A DNA stretch of 64,000 nt from Aspergillus flavus. Taxonomy: Eukaryota; Ascomycota; Eurotiomycetes; Eurotiales; Aspergillaceae. Where the stretch lies: the NCBI RefSeq assembly GCF_009017415.1, contig NC_092405.1, positions 1,922,001 through 1,986,000 on the forward strand, read 5' to 3'. The position numbers were made by a program, and so were the translations under genes. The stretch's first letter is position 1; each line of letters starts with the position of its first letter. The notes beneath the pieces were generated by a model, which was not told the origin of the DNA, searched no databases, and saw nothing but the letters and a program-made list of their open reading frames with translations. This document shows positions 22,046-33,916 of the stretch, piece after piece.

Positions 22046-23509
22046 GGTTCTTCTCTCGCAAGACGCTTACTTCTGTAAGTACCTCCGCCGTGGGACCTTG
22101 CTTCCAGGAGCAATAAGGAAAAGTAAATCAGCTTTTCGATATATGATTATCTTCCCGGTGTTTACCCCCTCATATTTGGATATTCACCAAGTTGAATGGA
22201 GCTCGAAGGACACTAATTCGACATGTCGATCATCCTGTCGGTATAGGGCATCGGCACGCACTGCCCCGCTTGGCAGTTGACCCCCGCCTTGGAATTCGAT
22301 CTCATATGGTGCTATTGGGCGGTTTGATCTGATGACGGCTTGGCAACCGGATATTTTGCCTATAATCGAAGAGCATTGATTGTTCAGAAGAGAACATCAT
22401 TTCCGCCACTGGAGTGAAGAACTGGCCAAGGATAGGTGTAATCGTCAGCCACGCATCTTTCGAGAACCATTAGTAATGCATCAAGCGGGGCCACAGATTC
22501 CTCAACCGCTCCAGAAGAAGTAGTATTGCCATTTGGCATGAATTGTTCATTTCATATGGATCGGCCTGTGTGTGGTTAAGACCAGTTGTTGTCAACAGAC
22601 AGGATACCACTCACAGTCATATTATACAAGTCATGCTCGTTCTATTTCACTAGGCAGAAAAATAAAGATATGAAGGCCTGAGGACTTTCGCATTATAGAC
22701 AAAGTTGTGAAATGGGAAGGCTCGGCATTAAATAATCGAAACCACTGGTATATATGCATGAGACTAAGTCATTGATCAGCCAAATTGCTACCCAGATAGG
22801 TATCTCTTTTGTCTCCGGGATGACCGACACAATAAAAGAGACGATGGCGCATATGTTGGCTTGGCCGGACAGCTGGCACTGGCAAGACTCGTAATCCTTA
22901 GAGCCCGGCTGTGCTAAGTTGTGAGTAAACACGAGTAGTATCGGCCTGAGCCTTTATTGAAAACGATGATGGGTCATCGCTACGCCCAGGCTTGGACTTG
23001 ATGCCAGCATGAGCGACACAATTGAAAGCCTCGTGATAGAGACATTGGCAAAAGTGGCTCTTAGAGAGTCAACGCTCGAAAGCAGGCTTTCGAATCATGT
23101 AAGAATGTCCAAACAAAGCTCATTAAAGTTGAGCTCACCTCTCGCAAGCTTCGCTTAGAAAATAAACATTTGGAGAACAGCTTAAGCTAGTATGAAGGTG
23201 GCCTTAAAACCTTACCCCGGATTATCCAATGGCAGTCAATACGAATGCTCGCAAGATCCCTGTCAGTTTTCAAGGGGACTATTGGAGGAAATAAAGCTCG
23301 CAGTGGGTCTTGGGCTGAGGAGTTGAAGCCAAGCTGCAGATCTGCCTGTCAACACCCGTTATTGGCCAGCTTAGACACCTAGATTGATCTTTAAAGATTG
23401 GAGACAAAGTAGAACGATGTATACTCTATGGGATATATGATATATATAGCGCGTGGAAACCTCAAAAAACCCATAGAATCAGACACTCCAACATTCAAAA
23501 CTAGACACA
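22046..23509. other. Divergent intergenic region, Zn2Cys6 gene / DUF1254 gene
   Basis: About 1.46 kb between divergent genes. A frame at 23009-23190 reads as an acidic/basic coiled coil but changes frame in the middle (see findings). A TATATATA box lies near 23440, about 65 bp before the DUF1254 start. Confidence 0.45.
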
Positions 23510-25186
23510 ATGATCGTAAGGCCTTCAGCAATCCATTTACTTCTGGTGTCCACCATTTCTATGGTGGCATGCCTTGAGCATATCAATCCGAGTCCAGACG
23601 AGGCAACTGTATTCTCCTTGATTGTATGTCTTCCTATATTCTTTTGAAGCATGGGGCGAAAGCGAAGACTGACAACTACCCAGTATGGATATCCACTGGT
23701 TTCATATGCCACATTTGCCCTCCGAACGTTGGCCAGGCTGAATTCAACCAATAGCTTCTATCATTTGCGAGAGCTGACGACGCCTGAAACCACAGCCGTG
23801 GTGCGACCCAATGTTGACACGCTGTATTCGGCCTCTGTCATTGATCTGTCACATCACGATGTTATTGTGGATGTTCCAGTTGTTGATGAGCGGTTCTGGG
23901 TATTTCCTTTCTACGACGTGTGAGTTGAAGTCTTCAACAAGCACCTTCTGGAGCTAACTTCCCGCGAGGTACGGCAACAACTATGCAAACCTTGGGAACG
24001 TCTTCAATAGTTCTGCCGGCAAGTACCTATTGCGTTATTCGCCGAGTAGTAACGAGACAGTTGGGGTACAGCTTTGCGACGAGACGCAATCTGAGGAGTA
24101 CGAGGACTGTAGAGGTCTAAGAGGATGGATTAATGCACCTACTCCCTATGGTGCTATCCTTGCACGACTTGTCGTCAAGAACAACGGAACAGACCTCGAC
24201 AAGATACATGCTATTCAAGACCAGATCCACATTTCTACTGTACCGAGAAAGCGTACTCAGAAAATCCCGCCGTTAACGGCCCCTATGCTGAATTCATCTC
24301 TTTCCTCGGACCCGGCCACCAGAATCATGCAGATGACAGCACGTTTCGCACCGCACAACCCGCCACGAAACATTTCCGACTTTGCTCGAGTGAACAGTAA
24401 CCTCAAAGCGGCCGGAATCCATGACGGCACTTACAGACCCCAAGTTCGAAACCTCACCGCAGCCGCCGTCACCGCAGCCGCTACTGTTTCGAAAGCCTTT
24501 GCTCTTCCTGCTAACCATATTGACTTCGACAACGGTTGGCAATCTGTCTCTGATACTGCACAGGGCGACTTCAACACAAACTATGAAATGCGGGCATTTG
24601 TGACTAACTGGGCATACCTTATCGTGGATAACATCGTGGCTTTGTATCCAATGTATGACCCCACGGCAAATAGTTCGGTTCACGACTTGGGTGCCAACGA
24701 GGCATACGTCTTCACCTTCAACAGGAAGCCTGCACTCGCGGAAAATGGCTTCTGGAGTCTGACATTATACAACGCGGACAAGTTTCTCATTAAAAACTCA
24801 CTGAATCGGTCCTCTCTTGGTGATCGATCGAACCTTACCTACGCCGATGGCATTCCTGTGTATGGGGACGATCACCGGGACGGGCCTTTCCAGCTTCTCA
24901 TCCAGCCAGCCGATATCGAACCCCCTGCCAATTGGACATCCAAGTGAGTTAGCTGATAAGTCCATTTCACTGTATAGTAACTGACGCTTTATAGTTGGTT
25001 ACCGGGACCATCTGGTGGTGGGCAAATTGACATAAACCGTAAGTCCCGCATTCTTTCAGCTTTGCAACCTTGATATTAATGTAGCCGATAGTTCGCTTCT
25101 ACGGACCGGGCGAAGGACTGCAGGACGATTCCTGGGAATACCCAGTAGTGGAGAAGCAGCAGGCAATCTCCGGTACCGGTGCTTAG
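23510..25186 (+). CDS. Secreted DUF1254/DUF1214-domain protein
   Basis: Predicted 487 residues from exons 23510-23623, 23684-23919, 23969-24943, 24995-25038 and 25092-25186. A signal peptide is visible (HLLLVSTISMVACLE, residues 9-23). The DUF1254 part begins with YGYPLVSYATF and holds the block VVRPNVDTLYSASVIDL. The C-terminal DUF1214 part holds AYVFTFNRKPALAENGFWSLTLYN, NWLPGPSGGG and LRFYGPGEGL. About ten N-x-S/T sites support an extracellular route. Members of this family are widespread in bacteria and moulds, but no reaction has been assigned as far as I know. The last acceptor (25091) was chosen because only it keeps RFYGP in frame. It stands 1.46 kb from a divergent Zn2Cys6 regulator and is convergent with the SDR gene. 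Confidence 0.85.
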
Positions 25187-25579
25187 AAATAGTATTAGGG
25201 CTATCGTCCTTGCATTTGGAGATTTTTCTCTAGATATGAATGTTGATACGAGAACTGGAAGTTATGAGATATTGAGGAAAATTCAGGATCCGTTTGGAAG
25301 AATGCGAGTATATCATACAAACTGCTGCTTAGTTTGGTACTGCTAGCTATAAGAATGAACCATTTATGGACATCATAGTGCTGAGCTCGTCGTAGAGTCA
25401 TCGTTTCACGGGATGTTCGGTTTATTCCATCTACCCTGAGTTGACGCTCAAACTACGGAAGAATGCCCATGGTGAAGAACTACAGACGAGAGTCATGGCT
25501 CATTTGCTAATATTGTGCTGAATACCATTCGAAATTTATTGATATCGCTGTTGCTACGAGTCTTCAGCCGACTTTGTCT
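25187..25579. other. Convergent intergenic region
   Basis: The stretch between the 3' ends of the DUF1254 and SDR genes should hold both terminators. No other signal is seen. Confidence 0.5.
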
Positions 25580-26619
25580 CTATGCATATCCTAAATTCCA
25601 AAAATTCTCAATATTCTTCTCCGTATCCTCATCCACATAGGCTGGAGGCTCCGCAAACGTGACATTCTCACCATGTAACTCCGCAATCTTGCCCGTCAAC
25701 GACTCATCGGCTACGAGTTGTGCCACTGCATTTGTTGCAGTAGACATCGGCGTTAAAATCATTGACTTGAATAAATCATTACTTGGCGCAATATTCGTTG
25801 CTATTATCCATTAGTTAGACCAATCATCTATTCCCCTGGCGTGTAGAGGACGCGCAGAGTATTCAAATCAACTTACCGATCACAGCAGGAGCCAATGCAT
25901 TGATCCGGATCTTTTCAGCTACCAACGGGCGAGCCAGAGATCGTACGAGGTTGACCACACCAGCTTTCGTGGTTGCATACATCGGCGCCATGGGGAATGG
26001 ATAGAGGCCTGCATTTGAGGCAGTACAGACGATCAATCCGTTTGAAGAAGCTGCTGGATCTTTTGTCGCGTTTTTGTACATGTAGTGGATGGCAAGATGG
26101 ACAGCTGTTGAGATGGGCAAATTACCATTACTGTTCCACCCACAGTTCTCAATTGAGGAAGAAAACTTACTGTATATGGCTCCCACCAAGTTCACACTCA
26201 AGGTAGCGAGGTTTGGCTTGGGTGGTCCTTCGTTGCCATCATGCTTTGCGGGCAATAAGCTTCCCTTCTCGGTAATCCCCGCATTGGCGAAGACAATATC
26301 GATTCTGCCTTGCTCTGCATATATTTTCTCGAATACAGCAGCTTGGCTTTCCCAAGAAGACACGTCGCATTCCTCGAATGAGATGCTAGCTGATGGATGC
26401 TCGGCTTGAAGTTCTTGAAGAGTCTGAGCACCGGTTTTTGGGTTGATATCGAGGACGGTGATGTGAGTCTCAGGCTGTGAGATAAAGTGCCGGGTAATAC
26501 CCAGTCCAATACCTGAGGCCCCTCCTGATCGAAGAATTAATGATGCTATTCCTCTGATTGTTTCTTGAGAGGGGTCGTCCGAGGATCTTACCGGTGATAA
26601 CAATGCTTCTCGGTGACAT
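25580..26619 (-). CDS. Short-chain dehydrogenase/reductase (SDR)
   Basis: Predicted 276 residues from exons 26619-26592, 26524-26171, 26104-25877 and 25800-25580. A Rossmann fold shows the cofactor motif GGASGIGLG (residues 10-18), an Asp after beta-2 (VLDINPKTG, which favours NAD over NADP), CDVSS, the FANAG motif, and the active-site Ser (CTASNAG) and Tyr-x3-Lys (YATTKAG). Size and order fit the classical SDR family, resembling 15-hydroxyprostaglandin-dehydrogenase-like fungal members. The substrate is not readable. The gene is divergent from an MFS transporter across a 1.24-kb shared upstream region, which hints that the two serve one pathway. All introns are phase 1 and 61-76 nt. Confidence 0.88.
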
Positions 26620-27859
26620 GTTGTGATGGGTAGAGTTCAGTGAATGAGGCTAATCTTGGATTCGGTGGCTATATCCTCTGGCATCTCTCATATTTCACAT
26701 CGGCGACAATCTCTGGTACTGATTCCAAACCCCTCCTTGACAGTTCTCCACATCGCTGCTGGGGTATTCCCGAGATCGGCGGTCTCGATGCTTTCGAGAT
26801 CACGGGGATGAGTGTGCCCCGGATCCTGCATGCAGGACGAGCCGATGGCGCGGAATTAATGGCATCATGGAGTGTGAAATGTGGAAACTGGCACGTAAGG
26901 TGGCATGAATCTCTGTAGAGCCACCATCCTTGTGTTGAAGATATTCTAGACAGTTGTTCCGTAAGGCATTTCTGTGCCACCCTGGGGATGATCTGACACT
27001 GTCCTTCCTTAGATAGAAGAACTTGCAAGCAAAGAACGGGCTTTCTCCGATATTTTCAATTGGGTTTAAAGGATTGTCGGTTAAATGGCTGAAGGCGTAC
27101 CGGGAAAGTCTGTACTTTTCCGGACCCATGGTAGCCCCTCGGTAGTTGGGATTTGAAGGTCAAGTGCCGGGGGTAACTAATGCTAGACGATCTTTGCTCC
27201 ACAGTTTCTCGCCACGTTGGGGTTTTTGCTCTTCAGGTTTGATTGTGCACGTTGTTTGAATCGCCGAGTATTCAGCCCCATCTGACGATATGTGGAGAAC
27301 CTGCTCTCTGAGTAGTCACTGTCGAGTTGATAATCCATTGGATGTAGTTTTGCCTGGTCCATATCATGAGTCAAGCTTGTAAATAGACTTCACTGGTATA
27401 TTGGACACGAAGACACCCACCTGATCGAGTCGGTGAACCCCCGTGGGGAACCCCAGATTGAAGCTCGGGAATTCCCCATGACGGGGCTGTCAAACCCCAT
27501 ATTACCGACAAGCAGCACTGACTCTGGCAAATAAGAGCTGCTCAATTGTACATTCAGCGAGACTGGGGGAGAAGAGGATGGGAGGGCGCCGCATGTGTGT
27601 TAATGAGGGGTGCGTAGAGGTTATAAACAGGGGGTCAACCTCCTAGCAAGGATCATCGACACCGTGCCCCAGCTGATCAGTAATCTATTCAGATTGGTGA
27701 CTAGGCTTAGTATCTCGACTAGTACTATTTCATCCTCTCGCATGAAACCAATAATTAATTCTGCTGCTACTGCTTTCTTCTCACCATTTTGTTCTCAGTG
27801 CGAGGCATCCAGTTTACCGCGCACAATTCAAGTATTTAAGGCTGTCTGAAGCTCTCAAG
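26620..27859. promoter_or_regulatory. Shared upstream region of the divergent SDR and MFS genes
   Basis: No gene supported. A GC-box cluster lies at about 27436-27490: CCCCCGTGGGG, the palindrome GGGAATTCCC and CCCCATGACGGGG within about 55 bp. GTGGGG fits the CreA carbon-repressor consensus SYGGRG. Binding is an inference. Confidence 0.45.
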
Positions 27860-29808
27860 ATGCCGCTTGGTATACTAGATGATGATAAACTGGAACATAT
27901 CCCAGGAACAGCACCGTTACATGGCCTTCATGAGACCGATACTTACTCCGGCATCAATCCCAGTCTTCTGAAACACGATTCCACAGGGCAGATCGTGCTT
28001 GTTCCTCAACCGTCCGACTCGCCCAATGACCCTTACAATTGGCCCCGGGTCAAGAAAGAGCTTTTTACAATCGCCTATGGATGGGGCTGTGGCTGCGTTG
28101 GGGGTAAGACGCGACGAGATGCGTTCCTCGTCCTGGTGATAGACAAAGCTAATTCTTCATCTTCTACACAATAGCTGTCGGTCCACTCCTCGGTGGCGCA
28201 TTCGTCCCACTCGCTGCAGAATTTGGGGTCTCGTTATCGACGTTTGTTTCCGCCGTCCAGGGCGGCCTGATTTCGGCTATCGCTGTTGGAAGCTTGATAT
28301 TCAATTCCTTGGCTGTGAAATACGGGAAGCGTCCGGTCTATCTTGGAACAACTGTTGGCCTGATGGTGTCATGTTTTTGGGCGGCCGAAGCCAAAAGCTT
28401 TGAATCATTTGTCGCCTCAAGAGTCCTTTGTGGGCTCTGCATGGCGCCTATGGAGGCTTTGGTTCCGGCCTCCATTGCGGATATCTGGTAAGCCCAGCAG
28501 TTTTGATCACTTATATTTTAACTAACCGATCAGGTTCGTGCATGAACGCGGATTTCGTACGGCTATTTTCAACCTCGGCGTCCTCGGTGGAATTAACTTG
28601 GCGGTCCCGATAGGTAAGTTTGCTTTGAGAATTTTTGATCAATACATTTGTTGATCTTCCTAAATAGCGGCTGCAATCATTGAGTATGGATCATATAGAA
28701 TTGCATTACATGCGATGGGTGGCGCATTTGCTCTGACATTGATAATGGTCTTCTTCTGGATGCCGGAGTCCGCGTATGCGAGAGAAGCACTGAACATCGA
28801 TAGTGGAGAAACAAAGGTGCGTGATCGTTTGACGGCCTTTCTATATCCTCGTGCTAAAGTTTGACAGGCTGCCGGTGATGAAAAAACAGACCTGGAGCAG
28901 CTCGAAACCGCTCCAAGCACTGGAATCACAGCAGCTGAGGCGCGTCACTCCTGGGCCAAAGAGCTGCTGCCGTACAGCGGTTATGTTAACGATGTCTCAA
29001 TCTGGAATACTATCATCCGGCCATTCTATCTTTTGGCTTCACCACCGGTTCTTTGGGCTGTGCTTCTTTTCACCAACTGTATAGCATGGCTCGTGGGCAT
29101 TTCCCTCACCCTATCCCAGATTTTCTCCGCGCCACCGTACAACTTCTCCGTGATGGGTGTTGGAGCAACGAACTTGTCGTCCTTTGTCGCATCTGTCCTT
29201 GGGACTTTTAGTGCAGGACCCCTGATTGACGGCCTGGTGACCCGAATGTCCAAAATGAACGGGGGCATATTCGGTATGATCTTATCTACCACTCTCTTCA
29301 TAATCCTTCCTTACTAATATCTACGCAGAACCCGAGTTCCGCCTACCGATCATGGTTACGTACCTTTTGTTCACCTCAACGGGTTTCTTTGCCTGGGGCC
29401 AATCTTCCTATGCACAGGACCCGTGGCCTGTGCCGGTGATTGTGTGTCTGGGAATGATTAATTTTGGTGTTCAGCTCGGCACCACCGGTGTTGTCACCTA
29501 CATTGTCGACTGTCACCGTGAGAAGGCCGGTGAGGCCTTTGCGACGATGAACTTTCTCAAGAATCTCTTCGCATTTGGACTGTCGTTCTACCTCAATGGG
29601 TGGATTGATAGCCAGGGTGTTCGTAACTGCTTCTTCACTATTGGAGGAATCACAATGGCTGCAGGACTAACTACTATCCCAATGTAAGTGCCGCCTTGCG
29701 CTGATAATAAGTTGATGATATTTACTAATATGTATTTGCGTTAGGTATATCTTTGGAAAGCGAGCTCGGAGCTGGGTACATCGACATGGAATTGCTGATC
29801 GACTGTAA
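27860..29808 (+). CDS. MFS transporter of the Hol1/DHA1-like branch
   Basis: Predicted 536 residues from seven exons: 27860-28103, 28175-28487, 28534-28613, 28668-28816, 28868-29273, 29329-29683 and 29745-29808. The cytosolic N-terminus carries the DPYNWPRVKKE motif that precedes helix 1 in this branch. Other landmarks: GPLLGGAFVPLAAEF, KYGKRPVYLGTT (loop 2-3 motif), ASRVLCGLCMAPMEALVPASIADIW and ERGFRTAIFNLG. The central loop is long and acidic, and the C-terminal half has GTTGVVTYIVDCHREKAGEAFA. These fit fungal drug/polyamine-type exporters or histidinol/cation-type carriers related to yeast Hol1. The substrate is unknown. Seven exons with introns of 46-71 nt; every joint restores a membrane helix or motif. 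Confidence 0.88.
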
Positions 29809-30395
29809 GGACCAGGCTGCCTTTGGCTGTGAAGGTGTCTTAAGTTATTGTAGATCTTATGCATGAGTCATTCATTGTCTGCTATAGGGTGCTGTGATAC
29901 TTGAATAGATTCCTCTCAAGAATCTCATCCTTTATCTTTTCCAATTCCTTTCATATCTCAGTTGCTGTAGAATAATGGACAACTCAGCCACTCCTACCGC
30001 TGCTTCTCAAGCCGGACAACAATATCTCCAGGTAGTACCGCATTCATTGTCAGCCAGGCTGATGTGTAAATACCGAGGGAAAGCTTAGATCAACAAAGAC
30101 AGTAGTAGACTTGGCTAGTCACTTTACTGAATGCATTATTCCCGGGTCATCTTCATATGTCAACCTGTAGCATAGGGCTCTCAGGCTACACCATCCCACC
30201 ACCAAGACCCTACTTCCTGATGGAGATTATGACACTTCGACCGAATCTATATCCCTAAGATTACCATACATTGTCCTATCACACACCCACTCACCAAAGT
30301 GCGTCATCTAACAGAATACAATCTCTCAAAGAATAAGGCTACCTTCACTCAAGATATGTGCTATAGAAACCAACCAAATAAAAGTCAAACCACCT
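29809..30395. other. Convergent intergenic region, MFS / GNAT
   Basis: This stretch holds the 3' sides of both neighbours. I see no gene and no repeat. Confidence 0.5.
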
Positions 30396-31171
30396 TTAGT
30401 CAACATGAACAGCATCCATCAACATACAGAACCCATGCTTCTGCCCCGTGGCACCATACTTGGCCAAATCAAGATCTAGATTCTCGCCGACATCCCGGAA
30501 CCCACACTTCTTGTAGAGTGTATACCCAGCCCGCGAAGCCTCCAACCAAGCCGGTAGCTGGAGACTCTTTGCCTCTTGCACCCCAGCCATTAGTAGCTTG
30601 GTTCCGATCCCACAGCCCTGATACTCTGGATGGACCACTAAGATCTGTAGAACTATATTATATCTGTCAGACATACCTACCCACTCCTCCCACAAGACAA
30701 CAACAACGCCACCAAACCCCAAAAAGCCAAAAGAAGAAAGGAAAGAAATAGAAACTCACTAGCGACCCCCCTCCCCCCAGTCCACCTCTCCCTCTTCTCC
30801 ACCACCAACTGCCGATACTCCAAACACGCCCTTGGACAAATCGACCTCGGCGGCGGCGTAGCACGCTTCTTAACCGCCTCCTGCTCCGCCTTTACATGGG
30901 CCTCTGCATCGCGATAGATAATCCACCACGACCACCCGACAACCCGGCCCGACTCGTCATCAACGGCCTTCGTAAATCGGGCGTTGGGGTTTTCCCGGAT
31001 AGCTTTCTCTAGGTCCTGAGCTAGGCCTACGGTGTTTTCTTCACGGGGGCCGTACATGACCTCCAGGAGGAGGTCGTTGGGGAAGGCTTTGCTGTGGATT
31101 TCGTCGAGGGTGGGGGCGTCGGTGGGGAGGGCGGGGTGGAGGGATACTGATATGCTCTTGGTTGGGGGCAT
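30396..31171 (-). CDS. GNAT-family N-acetyltransferase
   Basis: Predicted 222 residues from exons 31171-30760 and 30652-30396. The fold shows in the order beta-1 (SISVSLHPALPTDAPTLDEI), the substrate strand GRVVGWSWWIIY, and the acetyl-CoA site (LQILVVHPEYQGCGIGTKLL, with the QxxGxG/A pyrophosphate loop). The C-terminal WLEASRAGYTLYKKCGF, a block typical of small fungal GNATs, follows. The middle has an insert of about 60 residues (KAEQEAVKKRATPPPRS onward), usual in this fungal subgroup. The 107-nt intron is pyrimidine/G rich and lies just before the CoA-binding strand; single-frame reading would otherwise run into it. The acceptor substrate is unknown and no signal peptide is seen. Its neighbour upstream on the same strand is the tetraspan gene, 694 bp away. 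Confidence 0.88.
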
Positions 31172-31865
31172 GGTGTTTATGGGTTCTTTTCGGATACGAG
31201 GGATGATGGTTGGATTGGGTTTACGGGTATTGCGAGGGGTTATTTTGAGGGGATATTCTGTTTGAATGCTTGAATCTGCTTGAGTCTATCAACATGGTTG
31301 AATTTTGGGAGGAGGAATCGGTTAGAGATGCGACAGCGCTATGCCTATTTAGGCAGGATTAATATCAGTAGTTTATAGTATGAACTTATTCAAGGGTTGT
31401 TGGAAGTTGATGTCTTTGACTTGCTAAATTGCAGTGTTGGATCGTGACGTTGATAGGCTGCAAACTGGAAAGTAAGCATGTTCTCGAGATCCACTCTGTT
31501 GCATCATTTAAAACGGTGTTGCCTTGTGCAGACGTCAATAACAGGCTCGAAATCATCTCAAATGACTGAGTTGACTGGTCTGTTCCCGTAGCGTGAAAGT
31601 GATAGCTGAAGTAAGTTCCATAAAGCCCTTTCAGATGTATAGTCCAAAGTCAAAGGAAACAATGCACGGAGTCTCATTACATATAAATTAGTTATTAGAC
31701 ATTAGAGAAGGCCAACATCGTATATAGATAGGAAAATCATCATAACGCTGCCACCTTCGTACAAAGTATCCCAGCTCCTCGAAAGCGAGACTGAGCCGTC
31801 AATATCATACCGTACTCATACCGCCATAATCTAGTGAAAATGTCCGTGAGCCACTTCAAATAACC
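31172..31865. other. Upstream region of the GNAT gene
   Basis: No gene supported. It lies between the GNAT start and the end of the tetraspan gene, both on the minus strand. Confidence 0.5.
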
Positions 31866-32491
31866 TCACACAGTCCGGTCGAGGTCTATATCCTGACCCT
31901 TGGAGTCGCTTTTCCGCGCCTTATGGGTTGCACGACACGCCCATGCAAAAAACCCAACATGGATGATGCTAGTCCACCAGTTAGTGAGAGAATCGAAAAC
32001 TGGCGAGTTAACCTACAGAGCAAGAAAAGCCATGGCCGTGCCGAAATGCTCGACATTAGCCACGAGCTTTCCATCACAATCAGGTCTACCATTGATGCCA
32101 CAGCCGTAGCCGTCTCCGGTATAATATGGCTCGTGGAGTGTCAAATATATTATCAGAGTGCTAACCAGTGCAGCCCAAGCGCAAAGGTCAAAAGTAAGGT
32201 AGATGGCTGGATGGATCGGGACGGGAAGGGATAATTCAATAGATGCTATTATCAGCGACCAAACAAAGGTGTATTCGGTCTGTAGAAAAGCATTAGCAAC
32301 CTGTTTGCATGAAATAATTGTCAGGTACTGACCGCCCCGGTGACTGGACTGACCACCTCATGGCCCAAGTCAGCCACCATCACCGTGTCGCTTCCAAACA
32401 TTGACTGGGACCATCCGAACGCTATCAGCGCAGCGAGGGAGCTGATGGCCGCAACGAATCGCAGGCAAATCGAAGTGCGTGGTGTGTGCAT
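31866..32491 (-). CDS. Four-helix (MARVEL-like) membrane protein
   Basis: Predicted 174 residues from exons 32491-32333, 32279-32017 and 31968-31866. Four hydrophobic segments: about 11-27 (RFVAAISSLAALIAFGW), 55-72 (EYTFVWSLIIASIELSLP), 78-100 (YLTFDLCAWAALVSTLIIYL) and 135-155 (FGTAMAFLALIIHVGFFAWAC). A Cys-containing loop before helix 4 (YGCGINGRPDCDG) is typical of fungal MARVEL-type tetraspans, as is the acidic-basic cytosolic tail (THKARKSDSKGQD). The gene is invisible to single-frame reading because no exon exceeds 88 codons; it was found by joining exons across introns of 53 and 48 nt. The first donor (GTCAGT) is non-consensus, so the exon 1/2 joint is the weakest point. Function is unknown; MARVEL proteins shape membrane domains or vesicles. 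Confidence 0.7.
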
Positions 32492-33916
32492 CTTGTATGT
32501 GGTAGGAGGTTATGGTTGCTATTCAAGGGCTAGTTTTGTCAACAAGCAGGGTCATCGTAAGCAATATGTTATTGCAGGGTATTATTTTATGGTCACTTAC
32601 CCTGCTTAAATAGACTCGATATTTAGTTTGGTGTTCATTAGGCGCCCAAGCCCTTACGGATAGCATCAGCCAAGACTAAGATACGAGGCGGAGCCAGTCG
32701 TTCATGGTACAGATCATGCAGATCACCACACATGTGGGGAATACCAACGTATGCACAGCCTCTAACCTACTATATGTTGGCTTAGGAGAGCACAGCAAAA
32801 TAACCGATTGGGTAAATGTTGCATCTTGGCCTTTCTAACTGCGCCTCCGTTTAATATCTCACATGTGCTTGATAACGTATATTGCGTACCTGAATCAATA
32901 CGCATGCATGGCTTGGTGCATAAAGAAGCTAAAATCAGCCTGTGCAAAGCTCTACTATGATCTTAAGATACCAGGCTACTACTCATGTTAATAAGACCGT
33001 AGCAGAAGTTAGTATCACACTTTTTATCTGCTGTGCGTTTTTAAATATTCTGCGCTACTCAATACTATTACATCATTTTAGCCCATACGATCATAGGGTA
33101 AGGAAAATAGGGTTCCTATATGCTTAGTTATACACGAGCTACATATTGACGAATTTAGTGTATAGGTAACCGTTAATAGATTGTTACTCTATATTTCGAT
33201 ACTCATCAATTCTTTTTTCTAATGTATTAGGTTCAGAGTTCCTCATTTTTGTATTTATATTCAAACCTCCATCCTTCTATGCGCTGGAAGACGAGTAGCT
33301 GTCTCAAAACACATCTAACCCTCCCAGGCAATTGTGGCCCCAAGTTGATTCCTGAGGTGTCGATACAATTTGGGTAGTAGTAGTTGTGACTGACTTTGGC
33401 TTTATCACTAGAGGTGCACAATAGGTGAAGAGAAACATACGCGTTCTAGACCGGTTCATGTGTTGACTTGGGTATAACGATCTATATATGGATTTACCTG
33501 AGCTCATAATCGTAGCAATGGTAGAGACCGCTAGTCACCAAAGTCGTTGTAGAGTGCATTGCACTCTTTATTTAGTCCCGAAGACGACTTTCAGCTCCTG
33601 AATAAGCTGCACCTATCCTACTAGTAAAGCAAAAGAGATTCAACGCACCAAAAATAACATCAATTGGTTATGAAATGGCAGAGCACAAAATAACAATAAA
33701 TTATTCATCTCTTCCAGTTGTTGCCACTTTCTTTGACTCAACTAGCTCATATCTCCTTAACTTCAACTTCACTTGAAACCGTACAGTAACAGCGGTTATG
33801 TCTCAGACACGTAAACACACAGATAGCCATCACAAACAATGTAAGCAGATAACAGAAGATCAAAAAAATCAGCATTTCAGCAGCATTCAAATCCCAGCAT
33901 CCGTATCCCGTTTGAG
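32492..33916. other. 1.4-kb intergenic stretch with an 8-bp-arm hairpin
   Basis: No gene supported. A near-palindrome AGAGTGCA-T-TGCACTCT lies at 33551-33567. The minus-strand frame at 33747-33950 overlaps the 3' part of the pheromone-like gene in another frame and includes a hydrophobic run, but I take it as a shadow. Confidence 0.4.

Noticed and set aside
30299..30751. Plus-strand 150-codon frame over the GNAT gene
   Set aside because: It is antisense to the GNAT exon 2 and its intron; Pro/Thr/His-rich composition reflects the complement of that sequence.
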